Source of the DNA: Leptidea sinapis
Lineage: Eukaryota; Arthropoda; Insecta; Lepidoptera; Pieridae
DNA: 64,000 nucleotides
Assembly: GCF_905404315.1 (NCBI RefSeq)
Contig: NC_066312.1
Span: 7,365,001 to 7,429,000 of the forward strand
Reading direction: 5' to 3'
Part shown: piece after piece, positions 10,988 through 22,156 of the stretch
Position numbering within the stretch: the stretch's first letter is position 1
Layout of the letters: each line of letters begins with the position of its first letter
Position numbers and translations under genes: made by a program
The notes under the pieces: model-generated
Seen by the model: only the letters and a program-made list of their open reading frames with translations
The model's database searches: none
What the model was told of the DNA's origin: nothing

Positions 10988-11150
10988 GGAAGGGTACCAA
11001 GAATACTGGCAGCATTTCCGCCAGCTAGGCTGATCCGTTGACCGAGACAGCTGCCAGCACTTGGGTTTCCAGTAGCCTTATTGAGGCGCGAAGATAGCAT
11101 TTTGAACATTCTTCTCGCCTCTGGGCCCCACGGGCCAAGTGCCTCGTATA
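10988..11150 (-). pseudogene. C-terminal coding remnant of an unassigned mobile element (copy 2)
   Basis: The minus strand encodes the same series as 6864-7088: WGPEARRMFK, LSSRLNKATGNPSAG, QRISLA and NAASILGTL. A short deletion removes part of the 'IQCG' segment, and no intact frame remains upstream. Two copies on opposite strands 4 kb apart support a dispersed element. Confidence 0.55.
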
Positions 11151-11608
11151 AAAAATTATTTAGATTCAGATATTTACCCCATCATATATGAGCACTAGGT
11201 CAGAACAACTACAATCAGTCCAAATAAGAAATTGCATTTTAATAATAACAAACACGTCTGAAGCCATAAATAACTCCTTAACTAAATGTAAAGATTTCAA
11301 TTATTGGTATGTACCAACAAAGCGAAGTCAAGTTATGGCCGTGTTACAAGCTAAAAGCATTAATTAAGTCTTAATTAACGAAAAATACGAACTTTATCAC
11401 TTTACGCAAGGGCCGGGTGCATTAATGATGCACGGATCGTTACGTCACAGATTTGTAATTCAAATTTCGAATAAATTTAGAACTAAGAAAACCGCAACCG
11501 ATGTTTTTCAAAACATTTTTAACTCATTACTTGTATTATAATGATTATGATTGTTTTTTTTTTTAAGTTAGGGCTATTGTCAATCCCTCGAGATGCCTTT
11601 TATAAGAA

Positions 11609-12225
11609 CTAGCTGACCCGACAGACGCTGTTCTGTTGATAGACATAAATTTATATATATATATATATATATATATTTTGGAATGATGTTGAATATGCAA
11701 AAAATTAAAGCGATGGGAAATATGCATTCAAAGTTAATGAGTTAAAAATGGAACAAAAGCGTATTTCTAAATGATTTTTTAATATGTAGTAAGAAAATAT
11801 TAAGGATTAAGATCGTACATTTTATGTAGCTTTTACATTACCGCGTTATATTTACCATTTAATTAAGGTAATTTATATATTATGTTATCCTTAAGAGATA
11901 GACATATACCCTTGCGGGACTTTTCTGTAGACCTATATAGATACACAATTCCACCATACATTATTTTTTTATATCTCAAAGAGTTTGGACAGCGTTTTCG
12001 TTGAAAGCTCCCAGATGGCTGTTTATTTCCACATCTCCAACAAAATATATCGTTAATGTATATACAAATGTATACAAAAGCTCAACAAATACTGAAACCT
12101 TCCTCAAGAACCACGCTATCCATTGATGAAACCAGCATGAAAATCGGCGCAGTAGTTTGTGAGTTTATGGCGAACAGACAGACATACAGACGCGGCGGAG
12201 TCCTTTGTTTTATAATATGTATTGG
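11609..12225 (-). mobile_element. non-autonomous Helitron
   Basis: The 3' terminus lies at 11609 (CTAGCTGACCCGACAGACGC, read on the plus strand) and the 5' end near 12225. The motifs 'gtagtttgtgagtttatggc' and 'aaaacgctgtcc' are shared with 18718-19080 and 34912-35358. A (TA)n run at 11651-11676 sits just inside the 3' end. Confidence 0.75.
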
Positions 12226-12325
12226 TATCAAAGTAAGGACATTTAAAAAGAAACATCCTTTTTTAATTTTATGCTAACAAAATTTAAATACTGATAACTA
12301 TAGGACAGGATTCGACAATCTTATC

Positions 12326-12544
12326 TACCAATATTAAAAGGATAAAGAAAGGAATAAGTTTGGATGTTTGAATGTTTGTTGCTCTTTCACAGCACAACTG
12401 CTGAACCGATTTGGCTGAAAGCTGAAATGATGAAAGCTTATTCCTCGGATTGGGACATAGGCTAAATATCATCAAGCTATATACATATGCATAGTATTTT
12501 TACTCTATAGCGTCGACGCGGACGACGTCACGGGCAGCAACTAG
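12326..12544 (+). mobile_element. short Helitron-like element
   Basis: It has the 'actgctgaaccgatttggctg' block common to these elements and a 3' end 'cgcggacgacgtcacgggca' followed by CTAG. The related element at 31826-32178 is in the opposite orientation and has the same GACGTC(G)...GGGCA terminus. Confidence 0.65.
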
Positions 12545-12868
12545 TAAGTATATAAAGTCAAATTTAATTACTCCCATTCATCGGCATTTATTCCCTGAAA
12601 CGCGTTATTATTGATTTTGATGTTACGAAGATCTAATTACCTACAACAATTTATCCTCAAAGCCGATGGTAGTAAATAAATTGGCGTTTATATTTGATTG
12701 CTCTATGAGTAATACACAGCTCTATTTATTATACCTATTACCAAGACTCGCAAACAATTCGTTTTTCGACGGAGACTTAAAAGATATATAATATCGTGTA
12801 AAAAATTAAAGTTAACTTTTTCATATATATATATCATGTAGGTATCTACATAACAATTTTGATATAAT

Positions 12869-13134
12869 CATCATCACCATCAGCCGGAAGACGTCTACTG
12901 CTGGATTAAGGATTTCCACAATTTCCCCCCAAATATTTCCACAATGTGTTGCCAGTGATGACTTACGGTACGCAGACGTGGTCGCTAACTATGGGCCTTA
13001 TGAGAAAGCTCATGGTCGCTCAGAAATGAGGAGATCCGTAGGAGAACCAAAGTCACCGACATAGCCGACGATCTGGTCAAGATCAACGGAATACGTTGGA
13101 TGAGGGCAGCGCAGGACCGATTGTCGTGGAAATC
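12869..13134. mobile_element. RTE-like LINE, 5'-inverted insertion
   Basis: Two pieces point in opposite directions. 12869-12940 is the 3' end on the minus strand (tail plus 'cagccggaagacgtctactg'). 12945-13134 is an upstream reverse-transcriptase C-terminal piece on the plus strand (VLPVMTYGTQTWSLTMGL, then RWMRAAQDRLSW). The pair is flanked by TTTGATATAAT at 12858-12868 and 13135-13145, an 11-bp target duplication. This is the expected product of twin priming. Confidence 0.75.
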
Positions 13135-13501
13135 TTTGATATAATATAAAAAGTTCATAATTATGATACTTAATAATAACCCAATAAGATATGATCCGAA
13201 TAACGTAGTTGATTCGATGGGTTGAGTGTGTACTTACGGATTCACATAAATTTAAGTGTCTTAAGAGTCCACTATTATTTTAAATTTAAAATTATAGTTG
13301 TGTTTCCGAAATAATGTTACGTTTCCGAATGTTCACTCTCCTAAAGTATTTCAGGCTTACGTGAGTGTCATTATTAAAAACTCGCAAAAAGGTGAATCAA
13401 TTTATTCTCCGCTACACTATTTTAATTCCTATGAAATGGCAACAGCGGCGGTCTAAACCCACATTAACCCGTCGATTACTTCTTGAACATTCTATTACCA
13501 A

Positions 13502-13677
13502 TCTTTACTCATGTAAAACATAGCTGAGTGAATGCTTAGCATAATCTTTTATTTTGTTTTTATAGTCATTTGACAGTTGAAATTATACTGCTCTTAAGCT
13601 AAGACAGCCATGCAAAAGCTATTAACAAAGTTTTACGTGAGTAAAGTCTTAGTAAATTCTATAGGTTTCAGGCTTAG
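13502..13677. mobile_element. foldback MITE family F, copy 1
   Basis: The left arm ('actcatgtaaaacatagctgag') and right arm ('ttttacgtgagtaaagtctt') are inverted copies. Between them is the family core 'tagtcatttgacagttgaaattat'. The same family is at 22421-23717 (interrupted), 31101-31311 and 55601-55850. It has no coding capacity. Confidence 0.75.
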
Positions 13678-15191
13678 TTTTCAATAATATTTATTTATCG
13701 GATGTGACAAAATGAGCACGCCAATCGTTACATTTCCTTACCTCTACAATACTACATTACAATATCTCGTTAATCTCAAAGTTATAAACGGCATCTCAAT
13801 TCCAGTCATCATTTTTGGATATTAAGTCTAACTAGTCCAGTAATTTTGGTAAGTACCCAAGGCACTGTTGAAATACAATACCTTATACTTCAAGGCAGTA
13901 AATTCTATACAAAAAAAGCCGCTTGCTACAAAATTCGAAAGAAGCAGAAAAGTTGGTAGAGTCCATATCAGAAACTTGAGTAGTTACCGTCAAAGAGTTA
14001 CTTTACAACACTCATGTTTGCTTATTAAAATTTGTTTTGAGTTTTCAATAAATTAAATCAATGAAATTTAAATAAACAAATTTATACATAATGAGAATCA
14101 ATTATATAATATATCTTAATATTCATTATACAAGCTTCAATTTGTCCTTTTAATGAGATAAAGTATAATTGATTGTATATTTGTAAGTCAATTTTATATT
14201 CATTGATCAAAAAAAACTTTTAATTATAATATTCTTACCTTCATATCTAGATTGATTCCCAACACCTTAATATATCACAGAACCAACCATATATAAATAT
14301 TCATATCAAAACATCGCACTTTACACAAATCACGATTGCCACAAGCGAGCACTAACACCGATAGTTAGGTGTAAACTAAGAGAGATTGTGGTAATAGGCG
14401 GTGCTCAGAACGGGCCCCCGAACTTAAAGAAGAACGCCATTGGTGGATCCAGTAACGGGCGTGGATTCTATCTCACCCACTGCTGTAGCCGATGTACGGA
14501 ACGTATAGATATACTAAATTTATGACGTGGTAGGTCTATCATTATGCACTGATATGACGAGAATCTTGCAGTATTTAGAACGTACAGTCGTGCACGATTA
14601 TTTTGTTTTAAAGTAATATTTTTGTACATTATTCTCTTAACTGAAAACTGAGTGCATCTTACAATAATTATTAGGTTACGGCCGCCAGGCCGACTAGATA
14701 ACTGGTTTTGTTTGTTTATAAACCTCTTCACTAGAGACAATAACTTCCTTACTTTTAGTTTTTAATATTGTTTTGCATAACTTGCAATGAGCGATTCTCT
14801 CCTAACACAGATTATCTAAATCTACCAGGAGAGTTTCATATGTGAGTGTAAATGACTGTGTACAAATAAAGAAATTTTCAATTTTCAATTTGAATGAAAT
14901 TACTTTTGTTATATAACTTATCTTTTATGTTATGGTACATTAATAAATATTAAAAAAAATAAAATAAAAATATTTACAATGGGACTTTATGTAGCAATAA
15001 TATAACCACCATTGTATTTAATGCACCAATAAACAAATTTAATAAAATATATTTGTTATTGCGTTATCTAAAACTCTACATAATTCGGCTGCCACTCATC
15101 ACTTATTATGATTGGTAGTCATTTGTACAAGCACGAATGATTAGCATCTCTAATAAGACTGCATATAGTCTAATATAATATAGCTCTAATA
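13678..15191. other. unassigned DNA
   Basis: No supported gene was seen. 14340-14470 is a more GC-rich patch. A TTTTCAATTTTCAATTTGAAT run near 14875 resembles a LINE tail, but no LINE coding sequence is recognisable upstream. Confidence 0.3.
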
Positions 15192-15392
15192 GCCTAAACA
15201 CATGATCGGACATGGTACGGCCGAAACATCGGACGCGGTCTGGCAGCGGACCATATTCGATCGTATATCGCATTGTAAATCGCACAAAATTATTATTACC
15301 ATCCGGAACGTACCGAGTACGACGCCGAACCAATTGGTGGTAGGCGCCCGTCTGATACTCCGATCATACCTAATCCGACCATGTGTTAAGCC
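15192..15392. mobile_element. small terminal-inverted-repeat element (MITE)
   Basis: Imperfect inverted ends of about 40 bp: 'gcctaaacacatgatcgg' at the left and 'ccgaccatgtgttaagcc' at the right, continuing inward. The ~120-bp centre is more GC-rich than the flanks. Frames across it on both strands are a by-product of the symmetry. Confidence 0.65.
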
Positions 15393-16048
15393 TTTAAACA
15401 GTATAATCCTACGAGAAATGAAGTATCTGTATTTCCATCATGGATTCCGATATTTATTGGCACATCAATAATAGATAAAAAGTTTTTTAATATATACCTG
15501 CTTCCATCAAGCCGCAACCATAATGTAGGTACGTATTCTCCAATAATACTTTCCTGTATATCAAAACAGAATAACTCAAATATGTTGGAGTTCGCCCTAC
15601 TCAATAAATTTTCTTATACCGCATTTATACCTGTATATGTCGCAATATATAGGTATGTATAAGAGCACAAAAGCACTCAAATCTAAGCTTGCAACGGAAA
15701 AAGTTTCTCCTTGTGTCGGTTACTACGTCAGCTCACGAAAAACTGTTCACGTTTAAAATTAAATGGGAAATGAATAGGATTTAGGTCACCGGAATTTAAT
15801 GCTGTTATATAATTTTAGGAACCCTGAATTCTACTGAAATTACATTCGCTAAATAGTAGCCGAAGATAGATAATAGTTCAATCCTAGTTTTCTCATTTAC
15901 TAATGATATGATGACAAAGATATATAAAACCCAATATTTCACTTTATTTGGTAGAAAACCGTTATTTTTCCTAATATTTACTAGTTTTTATACACGACAG
16001 TATGTATGTATAATAATAATATAATAATATTTATATAAGATAAATAAT
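15393..16048. other. unassigned DNA
   Basis: No feature is recognised. It is AT-rich, with an (ATA)n-like patch near 16010-16040 just before the next repeat. Confidence 0.3.
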
Positions 16049-16340
16049 GAGGTACAAGGCGAGTAGGACGTTCAGCTGATGATAATTAATAAGCGCTGCC
16101 GATAACAATGCAGTGCCGCTCAGGATTCATGAAATACCCCAAAAAATTCTGAGTGGCATTACAGTTGCGCCCGTTACCTTGAGACATAAGACGTAAAGTC
16201 TAATTTGCTCAGTAATTTCACTAACAACCTTCAGACGGAAATACAATAATGTTTAGACGGCAGAAATAGGCAACGCTAGATTATATGTACCACATTTATA
16301 ATCTAGCCGGCATCCTGTGCAAAGGTGCCTCCCACTGGTA
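16049..16340 (-). repeat. SINE-like repeat family A, copy 3
   Basis: A nearly full-length unit in reverse, from 'gacgttcagctgatg' to 'ctagccggcatcctgtgc'. It has a disturbed centre near 16250-16310, where the 'gtgaagcagtaatg' block is shortened and the 'ttataatctag' segment is partly duplicated. Confidence 0.8.
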
Positions 16341-16977
16341 TACTGGATTAGGAAGAGTTAAGACAATATTGAAACACACAAACCCCACACAGAAAATGAT
16401 GAAAATAATGAAATCAAATGACTATAGTAATCAACGCAATTTATGTCTTATGAGTTATCATATAAGGTGTATTATCTAACATTATCTTATACTAATCATT
16501 TACTCAATCACGTCCTATTAATACTTCTACGTACCTTTAATTACTAATTTGCTGATTTTCCATTACGTAGAAATGTATTTATTATGAGTAGGTACGCTAG
16601 CAGGAACAGCTATCTTGCTGTTGTTGAGCCTGTGCTGGTTTTATTAGTATTTTCACAAACTTTATTGAAAACATATTCTTGAATATGTATAGACAGCAAT
16701 GATGCAATGCAACTGTATAATAAAATTCAAATTTATTCGAATTCGGAAATCTATGAACAGAAAACTACGCACCGCAAAATTCTACGCCATTTGCATTTGT
16801 AAACGAATGGTTCGTTATAAATTCTGCGCATAGTTCTCATATTTCCATTTTACATTCCAAAATATGCTAACGAGATGGATGCTTATGGTATTATTGACCA
16901 ACCCGCGTCAGCACCTGTTGTGGGTTAAATGTTAATCCTTGTTACGTCAATTATATGTCAGTGTTCAGTTTATTTTT
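16341..16977. other. unassigned DNA
   Basis: No gene or repeat is recognised. Confidence 0.25.
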
Positions 16978-17310
16978 GAAGTGAAACCTTCTTCGTAGGG
17001 GAAAATCTTATGGGTTCGCGTCACCGACTAATAATTAACAGAATAAATAAATATAGTTAGCCACTTTTTGAATGGGTGAAATCTCGTGAGGTCGCATCAC
17101 CGAAATGCTTATAGCAGTATACCTGTAGCTATACAGGTGACGTATTGTGCAACATTAGTGCTGTGTATATCTCATAAGTGAAAATGAATGGATTTAGTGA
17201 AAAGTTCAATGTGTATAAATAGGTACATGTTAATTATTGAAATAGTGGTTTCGTTTAATTCATAATTGAAATTAATAATTTAGTTGTTCTGAAACATTAT
17301 GAAATTTCTA
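16978..17310 (+). repeat. dispersed repeat H, copy 1
   Basis: It contains 'cttatgggttcgcgtcaccg', 'tcaccgaaatgcttatagca' and 'attagtgctgtgtat', in the same order and orientation as at 19498-19847. The two copies are clearly diverged. They are non-coding. Diverged LTRs of one element or two independent insertions are both possible. Confidence 0.65.
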
Positions 17311-17350
17311 ATTTAAATACTAACGTAAAATAACATTTATTATTAAACAG

Positions 17351-17885
17351 CCTGAGAGCGGTATTACCATTCACAACCTTTGATAACATTTACGGCCGTT
17401 CCCAATATTCAGTCTATCTCTTACTTGAGATGAAAATCGTAACTATCGTTGACATTTCTGTCCCAATAAACGGTAACTCACCTAACCGTACACGCTGTCT
17501 GTCAATGAGACGACGTATAGCTTACTAGCGATAGAAGTTTGTATGGAAATTTCAATTCACGCGTCCCAATATAAGGCGATAAGAATGACTTATCGGGTAT
17601 ATTGGGACAGCTTCACATTGTTGACTGCTAATTACTGACAGTAGAAGGTAGTAATTTATCTCTATCTGTAGATAGTATATTGGGAACGGCCGTAAGAAAC
17701 TCATTTATCTACGTTGTCAGTAGTATAACCTTTACCACATAAATATTTTTTAATTCCTTTGGATTGCGTAGCACATTTTTTGTAAAATCATATACATGGC
17801 CCAACAAAAATCTAACTAACTCGATTTAACCGAGTATTAGGCATAACAAGTTAAAATTTGTTCGTGTTGTTGACATTATGATCAT
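17351..17885 (-). mobile_element. LINE-D fragment interrupted by a MITE
   Basis: 17351-17390 ('cctgagagcggtattaccat') and 17695-17885 ('cctttaccacataaat', 'gtagcacatt', 'ctaactcgatttaaccgag') together match LINE-D in reverse. They become contiguous only when 17393-17692 and one copy of TA are removed. The coding frame is destroyed. Confidence 0.7.
17393..17692. mobile_element. MITE with 16-bp TIRs and TA target duplication
   Basis: Ends CGGCCGTTCCCAATAT and ATATTGGGAACGGCCG are perfect inverted repeats. TA flanks both sides (17391-17392 and 17693-17694), and the flanking LINE rejoins cleanly. TA duplication points to the Tc1/mariner superfamily. The 300-bp body is non-coding. A related start (TTAACGGCCGTTTTCAATA) occurs at 22157 and 57594. 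Confidence 0.85.
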
Positions 17886-17899
17886 CACAATTTCTAGCT

Positions 17900-18570
17900 C
17901 TAAACTCTTTCGTGCTTTTAAATGCGTAATAGAGAAGATAGGTAACAAGAAAAAAGAGATACGCAAGGGGAGATCACAGAAAAATTTTGCTTACGGATGA
18001 GAAATTTTAACTGAGCAACATTTTAACAAACAAAATGACCGTATTTATGCTCAAAGGAAGCTTCCCAATTAGTCGACAGGGTGCAACGTGGACACTATCC
18101 GACTTCAGTGATGGTTTGGTGGGGTTTTAGCTATGAAGGAGTGACTGAGCCATAGTTTTGTGAAAAAGGTATCAAAACATCGGCACAAGTGTATCAAGAT
18201 ACCATTCTTGATATGGTAGTGAAGCCCCTTAACAACACCATGTTCAATAACCAAGAATGGTCCTTCGAGCAAGACTCGGCACCGGGTCATAAATCTCGGT
18301 CTACACAGTCTTGGTTGGAAACGAACGTTTCGGATTTCATCAGAGCTGAAGACTGGCCGTCGTGTAGTCCCGATCTTAATCCGCTGGATTATGATTTATG
18401 GTCAATTTTAGAGAGTACGTCTTACTCTGATAAACACCACGATAATTTGGAGTCCCTAGAACAATCCGTACGATTTGTACTGAAGAATTTTCCCATGGAA
18501 AGAGTGCGTGCTTCTATCGATAACTGGCCTCAACGTTTGTAGGACTGTATTGCAGCCAATCTTTAATAAA
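17900..18570 (+). pseudogene. mariner-like transposase relic (DD37D type)
   Basis: The recognisable series is LLTDEK (first catalytic Asp, near 17990), a MVWWGF-like motif near 18110, CEKG.KTSAQVYQD, EQDSAPGHKS (second Asp) and SPDLNPLDYDLW (third Asp). Thirty-seven residues lie between the second and third Asp, the spacing of the maT group rather than DD34D mariners. The N-terminal DNA-binding region is missing. Frameshifts and a TAG just after the glycine-rich motif break the frame, while 18189-18542 stays open for 117 codons and ends in a stop before the usual C-terminus. No terminal repeats were found. The copy is inactive. Confidence 0.85.
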
Positions 18571-18717
18571 TAAATAAATATAAGTATGTTGCCATTGTTA
18601 ATTGAAGACTTCCAGTAGGCTGGGGTTTAAGGTGATGATGGTCCCCGAGGAAAGGATTTGCTAAGTTTTTGAATACATTACTCGTAATGATATTTTTTGG
18701 TGGTGTCGGAATAAAAT

Positions 18718-19080
18718 AAGCCGTTTGGTCGAAAACGCTGTCTAAACCCTTTGAGATATAGCAAAATGATATATTGCGGAATTGTGTATCTTATATAGAT
18801 CTACAAAAAAGTTCTGGCGTATGTCAATGGCGTGATGTCTATTTCGTAAGGATAACATACTTTATCTTTTAATACTTTATAAAATCGGCACTAATAAAGC
18901 GGTAATGTAAAAGCTGTTTACACTAATGCGATAATAATCCATTTCATTTTTTAATAGGTTTTAGGTTAATTTTTAGCTCATTAACTAAGATTACACATTT
19001 CCGATGACCTTAGACTGCATTATTCCCGAATACTTAATTTTTTTTTTCTATTGATAGGACAGCGTCTGTCGGATCAGCTA
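18718..19080 (+). mobile_element. Helitron, 5' truncated
   Basis: It shares 'gaaaacgctgtctaaaccct' and the downstream order with the reverse copy at 11609-12225, and ends 'gcgtctgtcggatcagcta'. The expected G after CTA is replaced at the boundary. Confidence 0.7.
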
Positions 19081-19497
19081 CTAACATGTTATAATAATTT
19101 CGTGTCACGTTGTTCGTCCACGATGAACTCCTAAGCCGAATTTGAACCGATTTTGATCAAATCATTATTGTATGTTTTTATAAGCCTTTTTAATCTTATC
19201 ATATCACAAAATTCAATTATAAACACCAACAATTTGAATATACATGTTGAACATATGCATTTTTACCGATTAAAAAGTCCTCCGTCGCTAAGAAAATTAT
19301 AAATACTTTCTGATTTTCCAGATACCCGTAAATAATAGTAATTAGATGATGCTCATGGTGAGGTTATAATTATTATTATAACAATGAACGGTGGAGTATT
19401 GTTTAAAAAAATTAAGACTATATTACCTACCGATTTTAGAGCACGGACTGTATGCCTAATAAACGCTTTATTTTTCAAGTGTAAAAACTTGGACGCG

Positions 19498-19847
19498 TTG
19501 GACACTTTTTGTTAGGGGATAATCTTATGGGTTCGCGTCACCGACATGCTCATGACTTGTGCACGCAATAAATAAATATCTATAAATATAATTATGAAGT
19601 TTGTGGAGGGGTGTAATCTCGTGAGTTCGCGTCATCGAAATGCTTATAGCAGTATATCTGTAGTTATACAGCTGCGTATTCTGCAAAGTTAGTGCTGTGT
19701 ATAAATTATAAGTGAAATTGAATGGATTTACTGAAAAGTTCAATGTTCGTATACTGTGCATTGATGAAAAAGGGTTTTTGTGTGATTAATATGTTATTGA
19801 AAATAAGTTATAAAAAAATATAATTTAATTGTTTTGAACATTATAAG
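19498..19847 (+). repeat. dispersed repeat H, copy 2
   Basis: The partner of 16978-17310. It has an extra ~35-bp segment ('catgctcatgacttgtgcac') after the 'gcgtcaccg' motif. Its right edge abuts family-A copy 4. Confidence 0.65.
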
Positions 19848-20008
19848 GCTCAGGATTCTTGGAAACCCATAAATTCTGAGAAGCACTACAATTGCGTTCG
19901 TCACCTTGAGACATAAGCTATTAAGTCTCATTTGCCCAGTAATTTTACTAATCAATCAATTTACATAATCTAGCCGGCATCCTGTGCAAAGGAGATTCCC
20001 ATTGGTAA
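19848..20008 (-). repeat. SINE-like repeat family A, copy 4 (partial)
   Basis: It begins at 'gctcaggattctt' and ends at 'ggcatcctgtgcaaagga'. The 3' A-rich end (left here) and the segment between 'cagtaattttact' and 'ctagccgg' are deleted. Confidence 0.75.
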
Positions 20009-20448
20009 ACAATTGATTTTGTAATAGTAATGTAGTATATCAAACTCCATTAAATAATACCACAAAAAAAAAGGATATTTAACAGGATTATAGTTTTTAA
20101 AGCTGCCCATACTTTTACTAAAGCATGTGCGACCGCAAACCAATGAGTAAAAATAGATTGCAACAATCAAAATGAATTGTCGACAGTTGACAGTTGTGCA
20201 GTAGGTAAAGATATGTCGAGAGCGTAATGAAGGGCTTAGCGATGTATGAGTACGGACCCCGCTCGGGGTGAGCAATCACAGAGAACGTACCTCCTCGATG
20301 GTATTATAAACTTAAGACTATAATTTCGGATTTGTGTCTGTGTGGGGATGAGATGGTATATCACGTAGTTTGCTATGATTCACAAGTGTTACAAATATTA
20401 ATTAAAATTACTGTTACAATAAAAGTTATTTTGACTTCAGTATTATCA
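20009..20448. other. unassigned DNA
   Basis: No gene was seen. A more GC-rich patch near 20220-20300 has no recognisable motif. Confidence 0.25.
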
Positions 20449-21520
20449 GCCTGATGAGAAAGCTCATGTCGGTCAGAAACCAATGGAAAACGCTGTGCTC
20501 GGAGTTTCCCTGCGATGTCGAATTGAGGAGATCTGTAGGAGAACGAAAGTCATCAACATAGCCAAAATTGCGAAACTGAAGTGGCAATCGGCAGGGCACA
20601 TAGGTCGACGGACAGATGGCCGTTAGGGCAGTAAAGTCCTCGAATCGAGGCTCCCCACAAGATTCACCGATGATGTAGTCAAGATTGCTGGAATACGTAG
20701 CAAGAAAATCAGACGGTTAACTGACATAGATACGGCGAGATTAGTATACTTTAGTTATTTTCATGGTGTTATGTCCTATGGTATATTGTTATGGGGCAGT
20801 GCGGCCGATATTAATACTATCTTTGTGCTGCAGAAGAGGGCTATTCGCGCGATTTATAACCTAGGTCCTAAAGAATAATTAAGAGAAAAATTTAAAGAAA
20901 TAAACATTTTGACTGTTGTTCTCAATACATTTTTGATAATGTTTTGTATGTTCATAAGCACATTGAGGAATTTTCTAGAAACTGTGACATTCATAATGTT
21001 AACACGACGAACAAACATAAACTTGTAATGCCTACTACTCGGTTGGGTCGAGTTAGTAAGTCTTTTGTTGGGCGATGTATATGCTTCTACAATATGATCC
21101 CAGAAAATGTACAAAACAAATGTGTTACGAAATTTAAAAGAATTGTTAAAAAACGTTTGTGTGGGAAAGGTTATTATAGCATAAACGATTTTCTTAATGA
21201 CACCACGGACTGGGATTAAAGCGAACATCCTCAGTCTCTTTAATTATTAATGATTATTGTACGATATTACATTGTAATCCATATTTTATATAAAAAAAAA
21301 AAGCCCGCTGAGTTTCTTGCGCCCATTCTTCTCAGGTCTGAGGCAGTCTCTTTTGAATGGGTGGTAGATTTTGACGTTCAATAAGTGATTATAAATCCTA
21401 TTTTGAATAAAAATATTTGAATTTTTGAATTTTTTTTTTGAGGGCAGCGCAGGATCCATCATCATGGAGATCTTTGGGGGAGGCCGTTGTCCAGCAATGG
21501 ACATCTTCCAGCTGATTTGA
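20449..21520 (+). mobile_element. RTE-like LINE split by a second LINE
   Basis: 20449-20700 encodes a damaged reverse-transcriptase C-terminal region (RKLMSVRNQWK..., LGVSLRCRIEEICRR). 21438-21520 carries the LINE end ('tgagggcagcgcagga' to 'gacatcttccagctgat'). The two are adjacent in intact relatives (see 13090-13134), so 20701-21437 was inserted later. Confidence 0.8.
20701..21437 (+). mobile_element. LINE-D (Jockey/CR1-like), 3' half, inserted in RTE
   Basis: 20715-20875 encodes YFHGVMSYGILLWGSAADIN and RAIRAIYNLGPKE, the late reverse-transcriptase region. A stop and frameshift follow, then 20944-21219 stays open for 91 codons (TTRLGRVSKSFVGRCICFYN to INDFLNDTTDWD, then TAA). The ~200-bp 3' UTR holds 'gcccattcttctcaggtctg' and ends in a TTTGAA-rich tail. 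This is the best-preserved LINE-D copy in the window and a useful reference for the others. It lacks the 5' half and is not active. Confidence 0.85.
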
Positions 21521-21728
21521 TTCGGTTCGATTATCTTCTATATTTCAACTTATTAGAAAATGATATAAATATTTATATTATGATTGAATAGTCAGAATAA
21601 TGAAAGTATTAGGGTCAATTTAGTACCAACATGAGGAATTAAATTTTAGCTCGAACCATAGATACAATATACCTACTAGAGTATAGACAGAAGCAAACAA
21701 AGCGTGAAAGAAATTTTTATTTTTAAAA

Positions 21729-22066
21729 ATAATGGACGAGACGAGCAGGACGTTCAACTGATGGTAGGTAATTGATGCGCCCTGCCCATTACAATGCAGT
21801 GCCCCACAGGATTCTTGAAGAACCCAAAAATTCCGAGCGGCACTACGATTGCGCTCGTCACCTTGAGACATAAGACGTTAGACATAGACATGTAAAGTCT
21901 CATTTGTCCAGTAATTTCACTATCTACGACGCCCTCCAGATCGAAATACAGTAATGTTTACACATCACTGCTTCACGGCAGAGATAGACGCTGTTGTGGT
22001 ACCCATAATCTCATCGGAATCTAAATCGGAATTTTGCATGGGGCAAAGGAGCCTCGCTCTGGTAAA
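21729..22066 (-). repeat. SINE-like repeat family A, copy 5
   Basis: Full span from 'gacgagacgagcaggacg' to 'gcaaaggagcctcgctct'. It has small insertions: 'ggta' near 21766, 'gacatag' near 21887, and ~25 bp between 'cccataatct' and 'gcatggggcaaagg'. Confidence 0.8.
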
Positions 22067-22156
22067 TAGAAGAACATCTCCAACTGAGATAGAAAAGGGA
22101 AGCGAATCATAAACATTCAGCCACTTTTAGAATCAGCTCGTAAATACTTTGAATAT

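Noticed and set aside
15202..15471. 89-codon frame (plus) and opposing frame at 15106-15333
   Set aside because: Both arise from the symmetric MITE at 15192-15392; no protein family is visible.
16978..19847. LTR retrotransposon with repeat H as LTRs
   Set aside because: The copies are diverged, there is no gag-pol between them, and no TG...CA ends or target duplication were seen; kept only as a dispersed repeat pair.
19970..20275. 101-codon minus-strand frame
   Set aside because: Begins in unassigned DNA and ends in family-A repeat sequence; no recognisable domain.
20854..21228. 124-codon frame on the minus strand
   Set aside because: Antisense shadow of the LINE-D coding sequence.
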